NCBI GenBank assembly: GCA_964481655.1
Contig: CAYZVO010000018.1
Span: 1 to 64,000 of the forward strand
From: CALDOK01 sp964481655
GTDB lineage: Bacteria; Myxococcota_A; UBA796; JAFGLY01
Length of the DNA stretch: 64,000 nt
Direction: 5' to 3'
Every line of letters starts with the position of its first letter. Position 1 is the first letter of the stretch. The translations under genes and the position numbers were made by a program. The notes beneath the pieces were generated by a model, which was not told the origin of the DNA, did no database searches, and was given only the letters and a program-made list of their open reading frames with translations. This document shows positions 55,825-63,867 of the stretch, piece by piece.

Positions 55825-57011
55825 GGTTCCTGTGGTCCCCCTTGCTTGGGGACCTCCGGGGCCTGGGCGCCGTCGTCGGGCCGGGCCGGGTAGATGTCGC
55901 GGTACTCTTCCATGTAGTAGTGGTAGTACATCAGCCAGCCCTCCCCGCTGGGGTTGGGCGCGAAGCTGGGGGCCTCGACCTGGAAGGCCGGGACCACCTC
56001 CTGGGGCTCCCGCCAGGTCTTGCCGCCGTCGTGGCTCTCGCGCATCTTCAGCGGGCCGCCCAGCTCCATGGAGTTGTAGTACTGGCGCAGGGTCTCACCG
56101 ACCTGCAGGAACTCGGGGGCGAAGGCCTTGACCCGGGTGGCGCCGTCGAAGGTGAAGGTCGCGCCGCCATCGGTCGAGTGGCTGTGGTCCATGCCCGTGG
56201 AGAACATGCGGCAGCGGGTCTCGGTCATGCAGAGGACCGAGGGGTCGGCGATGGGACCGTGCACCGCCACGCCCACCTGCTTCCAGTGGATCAGGTCGTC
56301 GGACTCCGCGTAGTAGACGTCGTGCTGGGCGTCCTCGTCCCAGGTGGAGTCGTCCTCGAGCTCGTCGATGGTCAGGGCCACGTAGTACAGGCGGAAGCGG
56401 CCGTCGGGCGTGCGGATCACGTCGGGGTCCACCACCATGCCGGGCACCAGACCCTCGACCGCGAAGTCGTCCACCAGCTCGAAGTTCACGCCGTCGTCGG
56501 AGACCAGCAGGTTCAGGGCGCCGAAGGCGATCAGGCCGTGGGTGGAGAACCAGTCCGAGCCCTCGCTCGCCAGCTCGAAGCCCATGCCCATGTCCCCCTC
56601 GCCGTAGAACAACCAGAAGCGCTCGTCGTGGACGATGACCTCGGGCACCGCGGCGCTCGAGCGCACCAGGGTGGCCTGCTCGAGGTCGATGGTGACGCCG
56701 TCGGCGGTGGGCACCACCCAGACCTCCTCGAGCCAGGGGCCCACGTTGCGACCGCGCTCCATGATGAGCTGCAGGTACTTGTCGCGCTGGCAGTCCGTGG
56801 CGGTGGCCGCGGCGATGCCCCGCAGGCTGTCCTCCACGGTGGTGCCTTCGCACGCGCGGTGGCGCTGGCGGGGCGGGGGTGGGCCGTGGGCGGGGGGAGG
56901 TGGAGCCTGTGGGCCTGCGACGCCCGGCGTGGGAGCGTCCGGCGCGGGCGCGGTCCCCTGGCAGGCACTCGAGCAGAGCAGCAGGGTCGGGAGAGCGAGG
57001 CGGTGGAGCAT
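55821..57011 (-). CDS. Five-blade-propeller glycosidase-like lipoprotein
   Basis: 396 aa. Lipobox LLLCSSAC, a Pro-rich spacer, then a propeller of the GH32/43/130 type: WVVPTADGVTIDLEQATL, VPEVIVHDERFWLFYGEG, GMVVDPDVIRTPDGRFRLYYVAL, DVYYAESDDLIHWKQVG, PADPSVL-like IADPSVLCMTETRC and FAPNPSGEGWLMYYHYYMEE. Catalytic acids cannot be assigned by eye. It may act on or bind glycans. It is coupled by GTGA overlap to the membrane protein and follows the hydrolase gene by seven bases, so the three form one unit. Confidence 0.75.
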   Translation of the reverse strand: MLHRLALPTLLLCSSACQGTAPAPDAPTPGVAGPQAPPPPAHGPPPPRQRHRACEGTTVEDSLRGIAAATATDCQRDKYLQLIMERGRNVGPWLEEVWVVPTADGVTIDLEQATLVRSSAAVPEVIVHDERFWLFYGEGDMGMGFELASEGSDWFSTHGLIAFGALNLLVSDDGVNFELVDDFAVEGLVPGMVVDPDVIRTPDGRFRLYYVALTIDELEDDSTWDEDAQHDVYYAESDDLIHWKQVGVAVHGPIADPSVLCMTETRCRMFSTGMDHSHSTDGGATFTFDGATRVKAFAPEFLQVGETLRQYYNSMELGGPLKMRESHDGGKTWREPQEVVPAFQVEAPSFAPNPSGEGWLMYYHYYMEEYRDIYPARPDDGAQAPEVPKQGGPQEP

Positions 57012-57018
57012 CGGCGAA

Positions 57019-57834
57019 TCAGGGCAGCAGCCCGGCGTCCTCCAGGAGGCGGTGGATCTCGGCCCAGTAGGAGGCATCCCGGGGGAGGTCTGCGTGATGG
57101 GCCCGGCGGCTGACCAGCCGCCCGTGGGGCGCGGCTCTGGCCAGGGCCACGCCGTGGTCGTAGGGGATAACCTCGTCCTGCTCGCCGTGGATCACCAGCA
57201 CGGGGCCTTCGAAGCCCTCCACCAGGGACTGGTTGTCGAAGGGGTTGCGGGCCAGCAGGGCCAGCGGCCCGAACATCTCCCGGCCCATGCGGCGGGCGCC
57301 GGTGAAGGTGGACTCGAGCAGCAGCGCCTGGGGGCTGTGGTGGCGAGCCAGCGCGCACATGGTCCCGCCGCCCAGGGACCGGCCGTGGAACAGCACCCTC
57401 TCCTCGTCCACCTCGGGCTGGACCAGGGCACGGTCCAGGAAGACCCGCAGGTCCTCGGTGATCGCCCTCTGGCTCGGCCGTCCGTCGGATCGCCCGTGGC
57501 CGCGGTACTCGGGCAGCAGCACCGAGACCCCCAGCTCCAGGTAGGGCAGCAGGGTCGGGGCCACGTGGTCGATGGTGCCGCCGTTGCCGTGGCCGTAGAC
57601 CACCAGCGGGCCGGGCTCGTGGGCGCTGGCGGTCGGGGCCGGGATGAACCAGGCCTCCACCCGGCCGCCGCGGATGTCCCGCCACCAGTGCTCGAGGCCG
57701 GGGATGGTGGAGCCCTGACCCACCGAGGGTGGGGGCTCGAGGGGGCGAGGGAAGAGCATGGCGCGCTCCAGGAAGAGCACGCCGACCGGGATCGACAGGA
57801 TCAGGGCCGCGGACAGCAGCCCGATGCGCACCAT
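57019..57834 (-). CDS. Membrane-anchored alpha/beta hydrolase, BEM46/ABHD13-like
   Basis: 271 aa. An N-terminal membrane anchor (VRIGLLSAALILSIPVGVLF) precedes the fold. YGHGNGGTID is the oxyanion strand, LPEYRGHGRSDG follows as in the BEM46 group, and the triad is likely Ser in LFHGRSLGGGTM, Asp in HGEQDEVIPY and His in AHHADLP. Substrate unknown. The ATG at 57834 has GGAG ten bases before it; the GTG at 57849 has no such site. Confidence 0.85.
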   Translation of the reverse strand: MVRIGLLSAALILSIPVGVLFLERAMLFPRPLEPPPSVGQGSTIPGLEHWWRDIRGGRVEAWFIPAPTASAHEPGPLVVYGHGNGGTIDHVAPTLLPYLELGVSVLLPEYRGHGRSDGRPSQRAITEDLRVFLDRALVQPEVDEERVLFHGRSLGGGTMCALARHHSPQALLLESTFTGARRMGREMFGPLALLARNPFDNQSLVEGFEGPVLVIHGEQDEVIPYDHGVALARAAPHGRLVSRRAHHADLPRDASYWAEIHRLLEDAGLLP

Positions 57835-57856
57835 GGTGGCCCGCTCCACGACGGGG

Positions 57857-58153
57857 CTACTCGGCGCAGGTGATCTTCACCGTGACCGGCGCCCAGATGC
57901 CGCCGGTGACCCAGTTGGCCAGCAGGCCCCAGCCGCCGATCTTGCTCTCCATGCGCTTGATGCCCTTGGGCCCACACTGGTTGTCCAGGTTCACGCGACC
58001 GACGCTGACCAGGCCCCAGAAGAAGGTCTGTTGAAACTCCTTGTGGGTGGCGCCGGAGCGGCCGTCGTTGTCGCCGAAGACGTACTTGGTGGTGTAGCAG
58101 CCGGACAGCGCGAGGCTGGCGGCGAGGGCGAGGGCGAGGGTGCGGACGCGCAT
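57857..58153 (-). CDS. Bor/Iss-like lipoprotein
   Basis: 98 aa. Lipobox SLALSGC. The mature protein CYTTKYVFGDN, FFWGLVSVGRVNLDNQCGPKG and GGIWAPVTVKITC follow the Bor/Iss pattern, with the late Cys pair likely forming a disulfide. Bor-type proteins sit in the outer membrane; serum resistance is known for the phage lambda and E. coli versions, but no such role can be claimed here. Next gene downstream is the alpha/beta hydrolase. Confidence 0.75.
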   Translation of the reverse strand: MRVRTLALALAASLALSGCYTTKYVFGDNDGRSGATHKEFQQTFFWGLVSVGRVNLDNQCGPKGIKRMESKIGGWGLLANWVTGGIWAPVTVKITCAE

Positions 58154-58204
58154 GGGACCTCCGGGGTGTGCGATCCGGTATCCCAGCGGGGCCCTGAAGC
58201 ACGA

Positions 58205-58227
58205 CAGCCCGCCGCGAGGGCGGGCTG
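58205..58227 (-). terminator. Hairpin after the protease gene
   Basis: A perfect nine-base stem (CAGCCCGCC, 58205-58213, with GGCGGGCTG, 58219-58227) around a five-base loop lies 20 bp past the protease stop on the minus strand. No U-run follows, so it may be a weak or factor-assisted terminator, or a processing site before the Bor-like gene. Confidence 0.5.
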
Positions 58228-58246
58228 CCGGGGTTGGTCGAGGGGA

Positions 58247-59536
58247 TCAGCCGCCGTGCTGGCAGAACTCGTAGCTGCCCGAGCCGCTGTAGGAGAGGAT
58301 CTCCCACACGTAGTAGCCGGAGCGGGCGCTGTAGCTGATGTACTCCTCGGAGCTGGAGGACTCGGAGACGTCCACCTTGCGCCAGCTGTTGCCGCTCCAC
58401 TTGTACAGGGCCAGGTCGAAGTCCACGGCGCTGGTGGTGGGGCCGACCAGGTAGCCCTCGAGGGTGGTGCGCTCGTAGAGCTGGAAGTAGTTGCCGTCGG
58501 GCTGGTAGTTCACGTCGTCGGTGCCGGACAGGGAGCCGTCGTAGCCGTAGTCCCAGCCGTCGCAGACCGAGCCGGTGCTGCCGCCGTCGCTGCCGCCATC
58601 GGAGCCACCGTCGCTGCCGCCATCGGAGCCGCCGTCGGAGCCGCCGTCGCTGCCACCATCGGAGCCGCCGTCGCTGCCGCCATCGGAGCCGCCATCGCTG
58701 CCGCCGCCGTCGGAGTAGTCCACGCCGGTGTAGTCGATGATCCAGGACTCGTAGGCGTCGGTGCGGGTGCTCACGCCGTACTGGGTGCAGTAGTAGTCGC
58801 CGTAGGAGGTGACGCCGGCCACGTAGATGCCGCTGTCGCGCGCCACGAACGCGGGGCCGCCGGAGTCGCCGGAGCAGGGGCCGCCCCCGCCCTGGGTGTA
58901 GGAGATCTGGGTCTCGTAGTCACCCGAGCCGTAGCAGCCGCTGACCGAGCAGCCGAAGCCGCCCAGGGGGATGGTGACCTGCAGCTTCTCGCCGCTGCGG
59001 CCGCTCTCGGTGACGCCGAAGCCCGCGAAGTTGATGTAGCTGCCGATGTCGGCGTTGGTGAGGCCCTCGACGACCGGCAGCGGGTTGATCGGGGTGAAGC
59101 TCTCGGTGACGTCGGTGGAGAGGGTCATCAGCGCGATGTCGTCACTGATGTTGCGGGAGTTGTAGTAGGGGTGGGGCTCGACGTCGGAGACCGCGTAGAG
59201 GTGGTCGCCCAGGTTCACCGAGGGGTTGTCACCCACGTAGATGGCCACGCGGCTGGAGCTGACGCCCTCGAGGCAGTGGGCGGCGGTGAGCACGTGGCGC
59301 GGGGAGATCAGGGTGCCGGTGCAGAAGGAGTCGGTGTAGACCGAGTTGCCCTGGCGGTTGTGCAGGGACACGACCGCGTCGTGGTACCACTCGTTGGCCG
59401 CGCTGCCGCCATGGATCTTCTGGGAGACGTAGCCGTCGGGGGCTTCACCCTCGACCACGTCGAAGCCGGGGGCGCAAGCGGTGGAGGCGAGCAGCAGGGA
59501 CGAGAAGATCACGGCGGGTGCGAGGGAACGGGTCAC
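58247..59536 (-). CDS. Secreted trypsin-like serine protease lipoprotein with (GGSD)n linker
   Basis: 429 aa, GTG start with GGAGG close upstream. Lipobox LLLASTAC (Cys21). Activation site KIHGG (residue 41), His87 (LTAAHC), Asp133 (SDDIALM) and Ser225 (GDSGGP) form an intact chymotrypsin-fold S1 triad. About ten perfect GGSD units then link to a C-terminal domain of about 105 residues (DGNYFQLYERTTLEGYLVG and on), a pre-peptidase-like beta domain. GGSD repeats are encoded by 12-bp units on the DNA. Likely a surface or secreted protease of predatory or saprophytic lifestyle; the lifestyle is inference. Confidence 0.92.
   Translation of the reverse strand: MTRSLAPAVIFSSLLLASTACAPGFDVVEGEAPDGYVSQKIHGGSAANEWYHDAVVSLHNRQGNSVYTDSFCTGTLISPRHVLTAAHCLEGVSSSRVAIYVGDNPSVNLGDHLYAVSDVEPHPYYNSRNISDDIALMTLSTDVTESFTPINPLPVVEGLTNADIGSYINFAGFGVTESGRSGEKLQVTIPLGGFGCSVSGCYGSGDYETQISYTQGGGGPCSGDSGGPAFVARDSGIYVAGVTSYGDYYCTQYGVSTRTDAYESWIIDYTGVDYSDGGGSDGGSDGGSDGGSDGGSDGGSDGGSDGGSDGGSDGGSDGGSTGSVCDGWDYGYDGSLSGTDDVNYQPDGNYFQLYERTTLEGYLVGPTTSAVDFDLALYKWSGNSWRKVDVSESSSSEEYISYSARSGYYVWEILSYSGSGSYEFCQHGG
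58577..58710. repeat. 12-bp tandem repeats encoding (GGSD)n
   Basis: About eleven 12-bp units (for example GGCGGCAGCGAC and variants such as GGCGGCTCCGAT on the minus strand) lie within the protease gene. All changes keep the reading frame and the GGSD product, so the repeat is under protein-level constraint. Number of units could vary between strains. Confidence 0.8.
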
Positions 59537-59627
59537 GGGGCCTCCAGGGATGCGGCGTCTCGAAAACGCGAAAAGCGAGCAAAAAGACCATGACACGAAA
59601 AAATGTCGGCGACTTGCAAAAAGATCC

Positions 59628-59656
59628 TTGACCCGTACCGGTGCCGGCATTATCTG
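59628..59656 (+). promoter_or_regulatory. Candidate sigma-70 promoter for iolG
   Basis: TTGACC (59628-59633) and TATCTG (59651-59656) are separated by 17 bases. They lie in an A/T-richer 277-bp gap between the divergent protease and iolG genes that also carries several A-tracts (for example near 59590-59610 and 59690-59725). The start site would give a leader of about 150 bases before the iolG ATG. The gap holds no gene. Confidence 0.45.
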
Positions 59657-59813
59657 CCGTGGTTTTTCTGGTGGAACCCCCAATTTCGGAAAACGAGAAA
59701 AACGAGAAGTTTCCCAAAAAAAAGTACGCCAGGGGTGCTGGAAGGGGGCTCAGCGTGGGCGTCCGCGCGGCGCTCCGCCTTGATACGAGCCTCGAGTCCC
59801 CTCGGAGCTCCCC

Positions 59814-60830
59814 ATGTCCATCCTCCCCGTCGCCATCCTCGGGGCCGGCCGCATCGGCCAGGTCCACGCACGCACCATCGCTCACCGGATCCCGTCCGCG
59901 CGGGTGGTGGGTGTCGCCGATCCGCGGCTCCGGGCCGCGCAGGCGCTGGCCGACGAGCTGGACATCCCTGTGGCCACCGACGATCCGGCGGCGCTCATCT
60001 CCGCTGATGGGATCGAGGCCGTGCTGGTCTGCTCCAGCACCGACACCCACGCCGAGCTGGTCATCGAGGCCGCCCGCGCGGGCAAGCACGTCTTCTGCGA
60101 GAAGCCCCTGGATCTCGAGCTCGGCCGCATCGACGAGGTGCTCGCCGAGGTCGAGGCCGCGGGCGTGCAGCTCATGCTCGGGTTCAACCGCCGCTTCGAT
60201 CCAGACTTCGCGCGCGTGCGCGAGCTGGTCGCCGCGGGGGCTGTGGGCCGGCCCGAGATGCTGCGCATCACCTCCCGCGACCCATCGCCGCCCCCCGCCG
60301 AGTACGTCGCCGTCTCCGGGGGCATGTTCCTGGACATGACCATCCACGACTTCGACATGGCCCGCTTCGTCATGGGTGCCGAGGTCGAGGAGCTGCACGT
60401 CATGGCCGCCGTGCTTGTGGATCCCGCCATCGGCGAGGCCGGCGATGTGGACTCCGCGGTCATCTCCCTGCGCTTCGAGGATGGGTCCCTCGGGGTCATC
60501 GAGAACTCCCGCCGGGCGGTCTACGGCTACGACCAGCGCGTCGAGGTGCTCGGGTCCGCAGGGCGGGTGGGCAACCGCAACCTCGCCGCGGACACCGTGC
60601 AGCTGGCCGACGCCTCCGGCCTGCACGACCCGCTGCCCCTGGACTTCTTCATGCAGCGCTACACCGCCGCCTACGCCGCCGAGATCGAGGCCTTCATCGC
60701 CGCCGTGCGCGGGGACACCGCCCCGTCGGTGGGCGGCCACGATGGCCGCATGGCCGTGGTGCTGGGCCTGGCCGCCAAACGATCGGTGGAGCTGGGGCGC
60801 CCGGTGAGGATCGACGAGATCACCGGCTGA
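59814..60830 (+). CDS. iolG: Inositol 2-dehydrogenase
   Basis: 338 aa, Gfo/Idh/MocA family. GAGRIGQVHARTIA is the NAD-binding start, VCSSTDTHAELVIEAARAGKHVFCEKPLDL carries the catalytic Lys, and SGGMFLDMTIHDFDMARFVMG the Asp/His pair of inositol dehydrogenases. VRIDEITG is the typical end. It oxidises myo-inositol to scyllo-inosose, the substrate of IolE. The gene stands alone, about 46 kb from iolB, with its own upstream promoter region. Confidence 0.88.
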   Translation: MSILPVAILGAGRIGQVHARTIAHRIPSARVVGVADPRLRAAQALADELDIPVATDDPAALISADGIEAVLVCSSTDTHAELVIEAARAGKHVFCEKPLDLELGRIDEVLAEVEAAGVQLMLGFNRRFDPDFARVRELVAAGAVGRPEMLRITSRDPSPPPAEYVAVSGGMFLDMTIHDFDMARFVMGAEVEELHVMAAVLVDPAIGEAGDVDSAVISLRFEDGSLGVIENSRRAVYGYDQRVEVLGSAGRVGNRNLAADTVQLADASGLHDPLPLDFFMQRYTAAYAAEIEAFIAAVRGDTAPSVGGHDGRMAVVLGLAAKRSVELGRPVRIDEITG

Positions 60831-60854
60831 CCCTGGCATGACCCCGGGGGATCC

Positions 60855-60898
60855 TTGACGGTCGAGCCCCGCCGCCCTAATAGTCCAACACTGGACTA
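60855..60898 (+). promoter_or_regulatory. Promoter with overlapping palindromic operator before the radical SAM/PadR operon
   Basis: TTGACG (60855-60860), 17 bases, then TAATAG (60878-60883) form a near-ideal -35/-10. Overlapping the -10 is a perfect inverted repeat, TAGTCCA (60881-60887), ACAC, TGGACTA (60892-60898), 20 bp before the first ATG. A protein bound there would block RNA polymerase. The operon's third gene encodes a PadR regulator, so autoregulation is a natural guess. Confidence 0.65.
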
Positions 60899-60917
60899 AT
60901 CCAATCATGGAGGAATC

Positions 60918-61334
60918 ATGCTCGTCTCTGCTCTGCTCTGGGGTCTCGTCGTCGGTCTCATCCACTTCGCCGTCACCGGCGCCCTGTACGGCAACCCCGT
61001 GGTCGATGGCATCTACCAACGGGCCATGAAGGACGAGCCCGGGGTCAAGGACCACCCCTCCCGCGCTCGCTACCTGGTCACCCAGGTGGCTGGGACCCAG
61101 GTCGAGATCTGGATCCTGGCGGTGGGCTTCCTCTGGCTGCGGCCCCTGATCGGTGTCGAGGGCCTGGCCGGCGCCCTGCTGCTGGGCGTGCTCTTCTCGG
61201 GCGTCCGGGTCTACCCCCGCTTCTGGAACATGTGGATCCAGAGCACCTACCCGCCCCGGATGCTGGCTATCGAAGCGGTCAACGGCGTCATCAGCACCTT
61301 CACCATCGTCCTCGCCCTGCACTGGCTGGCCTAG
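60918..61334 (+). CDS. Small integral membrane protein
   Basis: 138 aa with four hydrophobic segments (LVSALLWGLVVGLIHFAVTG, VEIWILAVGFLWL, GALLLGVLFSGV, AVNGVISTFTIVLALHWL). The DGIYQRAMKDEPGVKDH loop and the RFWNMWIQSTYP motif are well formed but unfamiliar; similar small proteins appear under DUF1761-like annotations, but I am not sure. It is the first gene of an operon with a radical SAM enzyme and a PadR repressor. AGGA is before the ATG. Confidence 0.7.
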   Translation: MLVSALLWGLVVGLIHFAVTGALYGNPVVDGIYQRAMKDEPGVKDHPSRARYLVTQVAGTQVEIWILAVGFLWLRPLIGVEGLAGALLLGVLFSGVRVYPRFWNMWIQSTYPPRMLAIEAVNGVISTFTIVLALHWLA

Positions 61335-61343
61335 GAAGGAACC

Positions 61344-62270
61344 ATGAGCGCCCTCGCCTGCGACGTCCGCTGCGCCCAGCTCGGCCTGTCCTTCGATCAG
61401 CTGCCCCGCTGGAACGATCCCGGCCTGCTCGATCGCCTGGGGGTCCAGGAGGTCCGGGCCGGGGCCATCCTGGGTCGCTCCCGGGTGCCCGGGATGGACC
61501 TGGGCATCAACCCCTACGGAGGCTGCGCCTTCGCCTGTGCCTACTGCTACGCCACCTTCATGGGGCGTCGGCTGGGCCGGCCGGACCATGAGTGGGGGCG
61601 CTGGGTCTACGTCAAGCGCAACCTGCCCAGCCTGCTGGACCGGGAGCTGGCCCGGGGCAAGAGCACCCACAAGGCCATCATGATGTCCTCGGTGACCGAT
61701 CCCTACCAGGGGGTCGAGCGCCGCTACCGGCTCACGCGCGCGGCGCTGGAGCTGCTGGTTCACCACGGCCACCGGGGCCGGGTGATGGTCATGACCAAGA
61801 GCCCCCTGGTCACCCGCGACATCGATCTGCTCTCCCGGCTCGACGCGGACGTGGGCGTCTCGCTGACCTCGGCCCACGACGCCCTGAGCCGGGCCTTCGA
61901 GGGCCGCGCGCCCCCCATCGAGCGGCGGCTCGAGGCCCTGGCGGAGCTCAACGCCGCGGGCCTGCGGACCTTCGTGTTCCTGGGGCCCCTCTTCCCCCAC
62001 CTGGTGGACGCGCCGGAGCAGATCGACGCGCTGTTCGCGGCGGTGCGCGCGGCCGACACCCGGCGGGCGCTGCTGGCCCACTTCAACCTGCGGCGGGCGG
62101 TGCGGGATCGGGTCGTCGCGGAGCTCGAGGGGGAGCACCCGGAACTGGTGGAGCGTTACTACCGCCGTCCGGTGCGCGGGCTCAAGGCCAGGCTCGGGGC
62201 ACTCGCCCTGGACAAGGCGGCCGCGCACGGCCTCGAGCTGCAGTACCCCCGGGTCATCGACCACTACTGA
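61344..62270 (+). CDS. Radical SAM protein, SPL/Rv2578c-like
   Basis: 308 aa. The 4Fe-4S motif CAFACAYC (Cys61, Cys65, Cys68) is the C-x3-C-x2-C of radical SAM enzymes. GMDLGINPYGGCAFACAYCYA and SSVTDPYQGVERRYRLTR are typical of the spore-photoproduct-lyase-like branch that is widespread outside spore-formers; VMTKSPLVTRDIDLL and FVFLGPLFPHL complete the partial barrel. The reaction is unknown for this branch. It lies nine bases after the membrane-protein gene and seven before padR. Confidence 0.88.
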   Translation: MSALACDVRCAQLGLSFDQLPRWNDPGLLDRLGVQEVRAGAILGRSRVPGMDLGINPYGGCAFACAYCYATFMGRRLGRPDHEWGRWVYVKRNLPSLLDRELARGKSTHKAIMMSSVTDPYQGVERRYRLTRAALELLVHHGHRGRVMVMTKSPLVTRDIDLLSRLDADVGVSLTSAHDALSRAFEGRAPPIERRLEALAELNAAGLRTFVFLGPLFPHLVDAPEQIDALFAAVRAADTRRALLAHFNLRRAVRDRVVAELEGEHPELVERYYRRPVRGLKARLGALALDKAAAHGLELQYPRVIDHY

Positions 62271-62277
62271 GGGAGCC

Positions 62278-62919
62278 ATGGCTGGACCGACCAAGCCCCT
62301 GCCCAACGCCGCGTTCCTGGTCCTCGCGCTGCTCGCCGAGGGTCCGGCCCACGGCTACCAGCTCGAGCGCATGGTCTGGAACCGGGGATTCCGGTACTGG
62401 GCCTCGGCCAAGCGCTCGGCCATCTACCTGGCCCTCAAGCGGCTGGAGGAACGGGACCTGGTCCGCTCGGAGCTCGTGCAGGGTGAGGCCGCGCCTCGCA
62501 AGGTCTACACCATCACCGACGCAGGGCGAGCGCGGCTGACCCAGGACGCGGTGGAGCACATCGGGTTCACGGATCATCCCCACACCGAGCTGGACCTGGG
62601 CATCTACGCGCTGCCGTTCCTCGAGCGGGACCAGGCGCTCGCGGCCCTCGAGCAGTGCCAGGCCACCCTCGAGGCTCGCCTGGGCTTCCTGCGCGAGCGC
62701 CTCGCCTGGTGCCGGGAGCAGGGGATGCCGTTGGTGGCCCTGAGCTTCGAGCGGCCTGCCCTGGCGCTGGAGGCCGAGCTGACCTGGCTGGTCGGCGTCA
62801 TCGACTCGGTCCGCTCCGGCGCCCTCGACATCGATGCCCTCGAGTGGCAGCGCTACGAGTACCGTCGCCCGCCGGGATCGCGGGTCGGCAAGGACCCGGC
62901 CCCCCGTCGGAAGCGCTGA
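62278..62919 (+). CDS. PadR-family transcriptional regulator
   Basis: 213 aa. N-terminal winged helix: AAFLVLALLAEGPAHGYQLERMV, AKRSAIYLALKRLEERDLVRSEL and KVYTITDAGRARL. The remaining 120 residues are two long helices forming the dimer domain (LAALEQCQATLEARLGFLRERLAW), as in PadR subfamily 1. A basic tail follows (PAPRRKR). The inducer is unknown. It probably represses its own operon through the palindrome at 60881-60898. Confidence 0.9.
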   Translation: MAGPTKPLPNAAFLVLALLAEGPAHGYQLERMVWNRGFRYWASAKRSAIYLALKRLEERDLVRSELVQGEAAPRKVYTITDAGRARLTQDAVEHIGFTDHPHTELDLGIYALPFLERDQALAALEQCQATLEARLGFLRERLAWCREQGMPLVALSFERPALALEAELTWLVGVIDSVRSGALDIDALEWQRYEYRRPPGSRVGKDPAPRRKR

Positions 62920-62967
62920 CCCAGGCGTGGCCGGATAGGGAATCGCTCCCCCTCCCCGGAGCGCCCC

Positions 62968-63801
62968 ATGGACCTCTCCTTCCTCGGCGACGTCTGCCTC
63001 GACATCAACGTGGTCCGCGGGGAACCGCGCCGGGAGATCGGCGGCGGCGTGTACCACGGCGCGGTCACGGCCAGCCGCCTGGGGGCGGACGTCCGGGTCA
63101 TCACCAAGGCCCCCGTCGCCGACCGGCCCCACTTCGACGCCATCGAGCAGGCCGGCGCCCGGATCACCTGGATCGACACCCCCGCCTGCACCTCGATCCG
63201 CAACGACTACCCCAGCGAGAACCCCGACGATCGCGTCTCCCGGGTCATCGCCCAGGCTGATCCCTTCACCGCCGAGGAGCTCGCGGGTTTTTCACTGCGT
63301 GCCCTGCACGTCAACCCCCTGTGGATGGGGATGGTCCCCCCGGAGCTGCTGGCCGTGCTGCGGCCCCGCGTCGAGCTGCTGGGGGCCGACGCCCAGGGCT
63401 TCCTGCGCCGGGTGCAGCCCGATGGTTCGGCCGCGCATCGGCCCTGGCCCGAAGCCGGCGAGTTCCTGCACCTGCTGGACGTGCTCAAGGTCGACATCGT
63501 CGAGGCCCACACCCTCACCGGCCGCGAGGACCGGCACGAAGCCGCCGTGGCCCTGCTCGAGCTCGGGGTGGGCACGGTGCTGCTCACCCACCGCGACGGC
63601 GTGCTGGCCGCCCGCGGCGACGAGCGCGCTGAGCAGCCCTGGGGCGGCTGGACCCTCGAGGGCCGCACCGGGCGTGGGGACACCAGCACCGCCTCGTTCC
63701 TGGTGGGGTTGCTCCGGGGGGATTCCCTGGACGACGCCCTGGCGCTGTCGGCGCGGGTCACATCAGCCAAGATGCAGTACCGGGGTCCCTTTCGCGGCTG
63801 A
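62968..63801 (+). CDS. PfkB-family carbohydrate kinase
   Basis: 277 aa, shorter than most PfkB kinases (300-330). FLGDVCLDINVV and EIGGGVYHGAVTASRLGADVRVITK are the N-terminal PfkB signature; GRTGRGDTSTASFLVGLL is the second, with Asp238 as the expected catalytic base. The lid may be reduced. It resembles the ribokinase branch without a clear substrate; IolC (5-dehydro-2-deoxygluconokinase) is possible by context but the length and missing motifs argue against it. Located downstream of padR and may be a separate transcript. Confidence 0.8.
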   Translation: MDLSFLGDVCLDINVVRGEPRREIGGGVYHGAVTASRLGADVRVITKAPVADRPHFDAIEQAGARITWIDTPACTSIRNDYPSENPDDRVSRVIAQADPFTAEELAGFSLRALHVNPLWMGMVPPELLAVLRPRVELLGADAQGFLRRVQPDGSAAHRPWPEAGEFLHLLDVLKVDIVEAHTLTGREDRHEAAVALLELGVGTVLLTHRDGVLAARGDERAEQPWGGWTLEGRTGRGDTSTASFLVGLLRGDSLDDALALSARVTSAKMQYRGPFRG

Positions 63802-63867
63802 AGCCGTTCCCCGGGCAGGCTCAATCCGTTAGCAGGCGGCCAGCGCCCTCCTGCCGTGCCGGAGCCC

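Noticed and set aside
58577..58710. Possible CRISPR array
   Set aside because: Units are 12 bp, contiguous and without spacers, and they encode (GGSD)n inside the protease.
62968..63801. PfkB kinase as iolC
   Set aside because: It is shorter than known IolC proteins and not linked to the iol genes. PfkB motifs alone do not settle the substrate.
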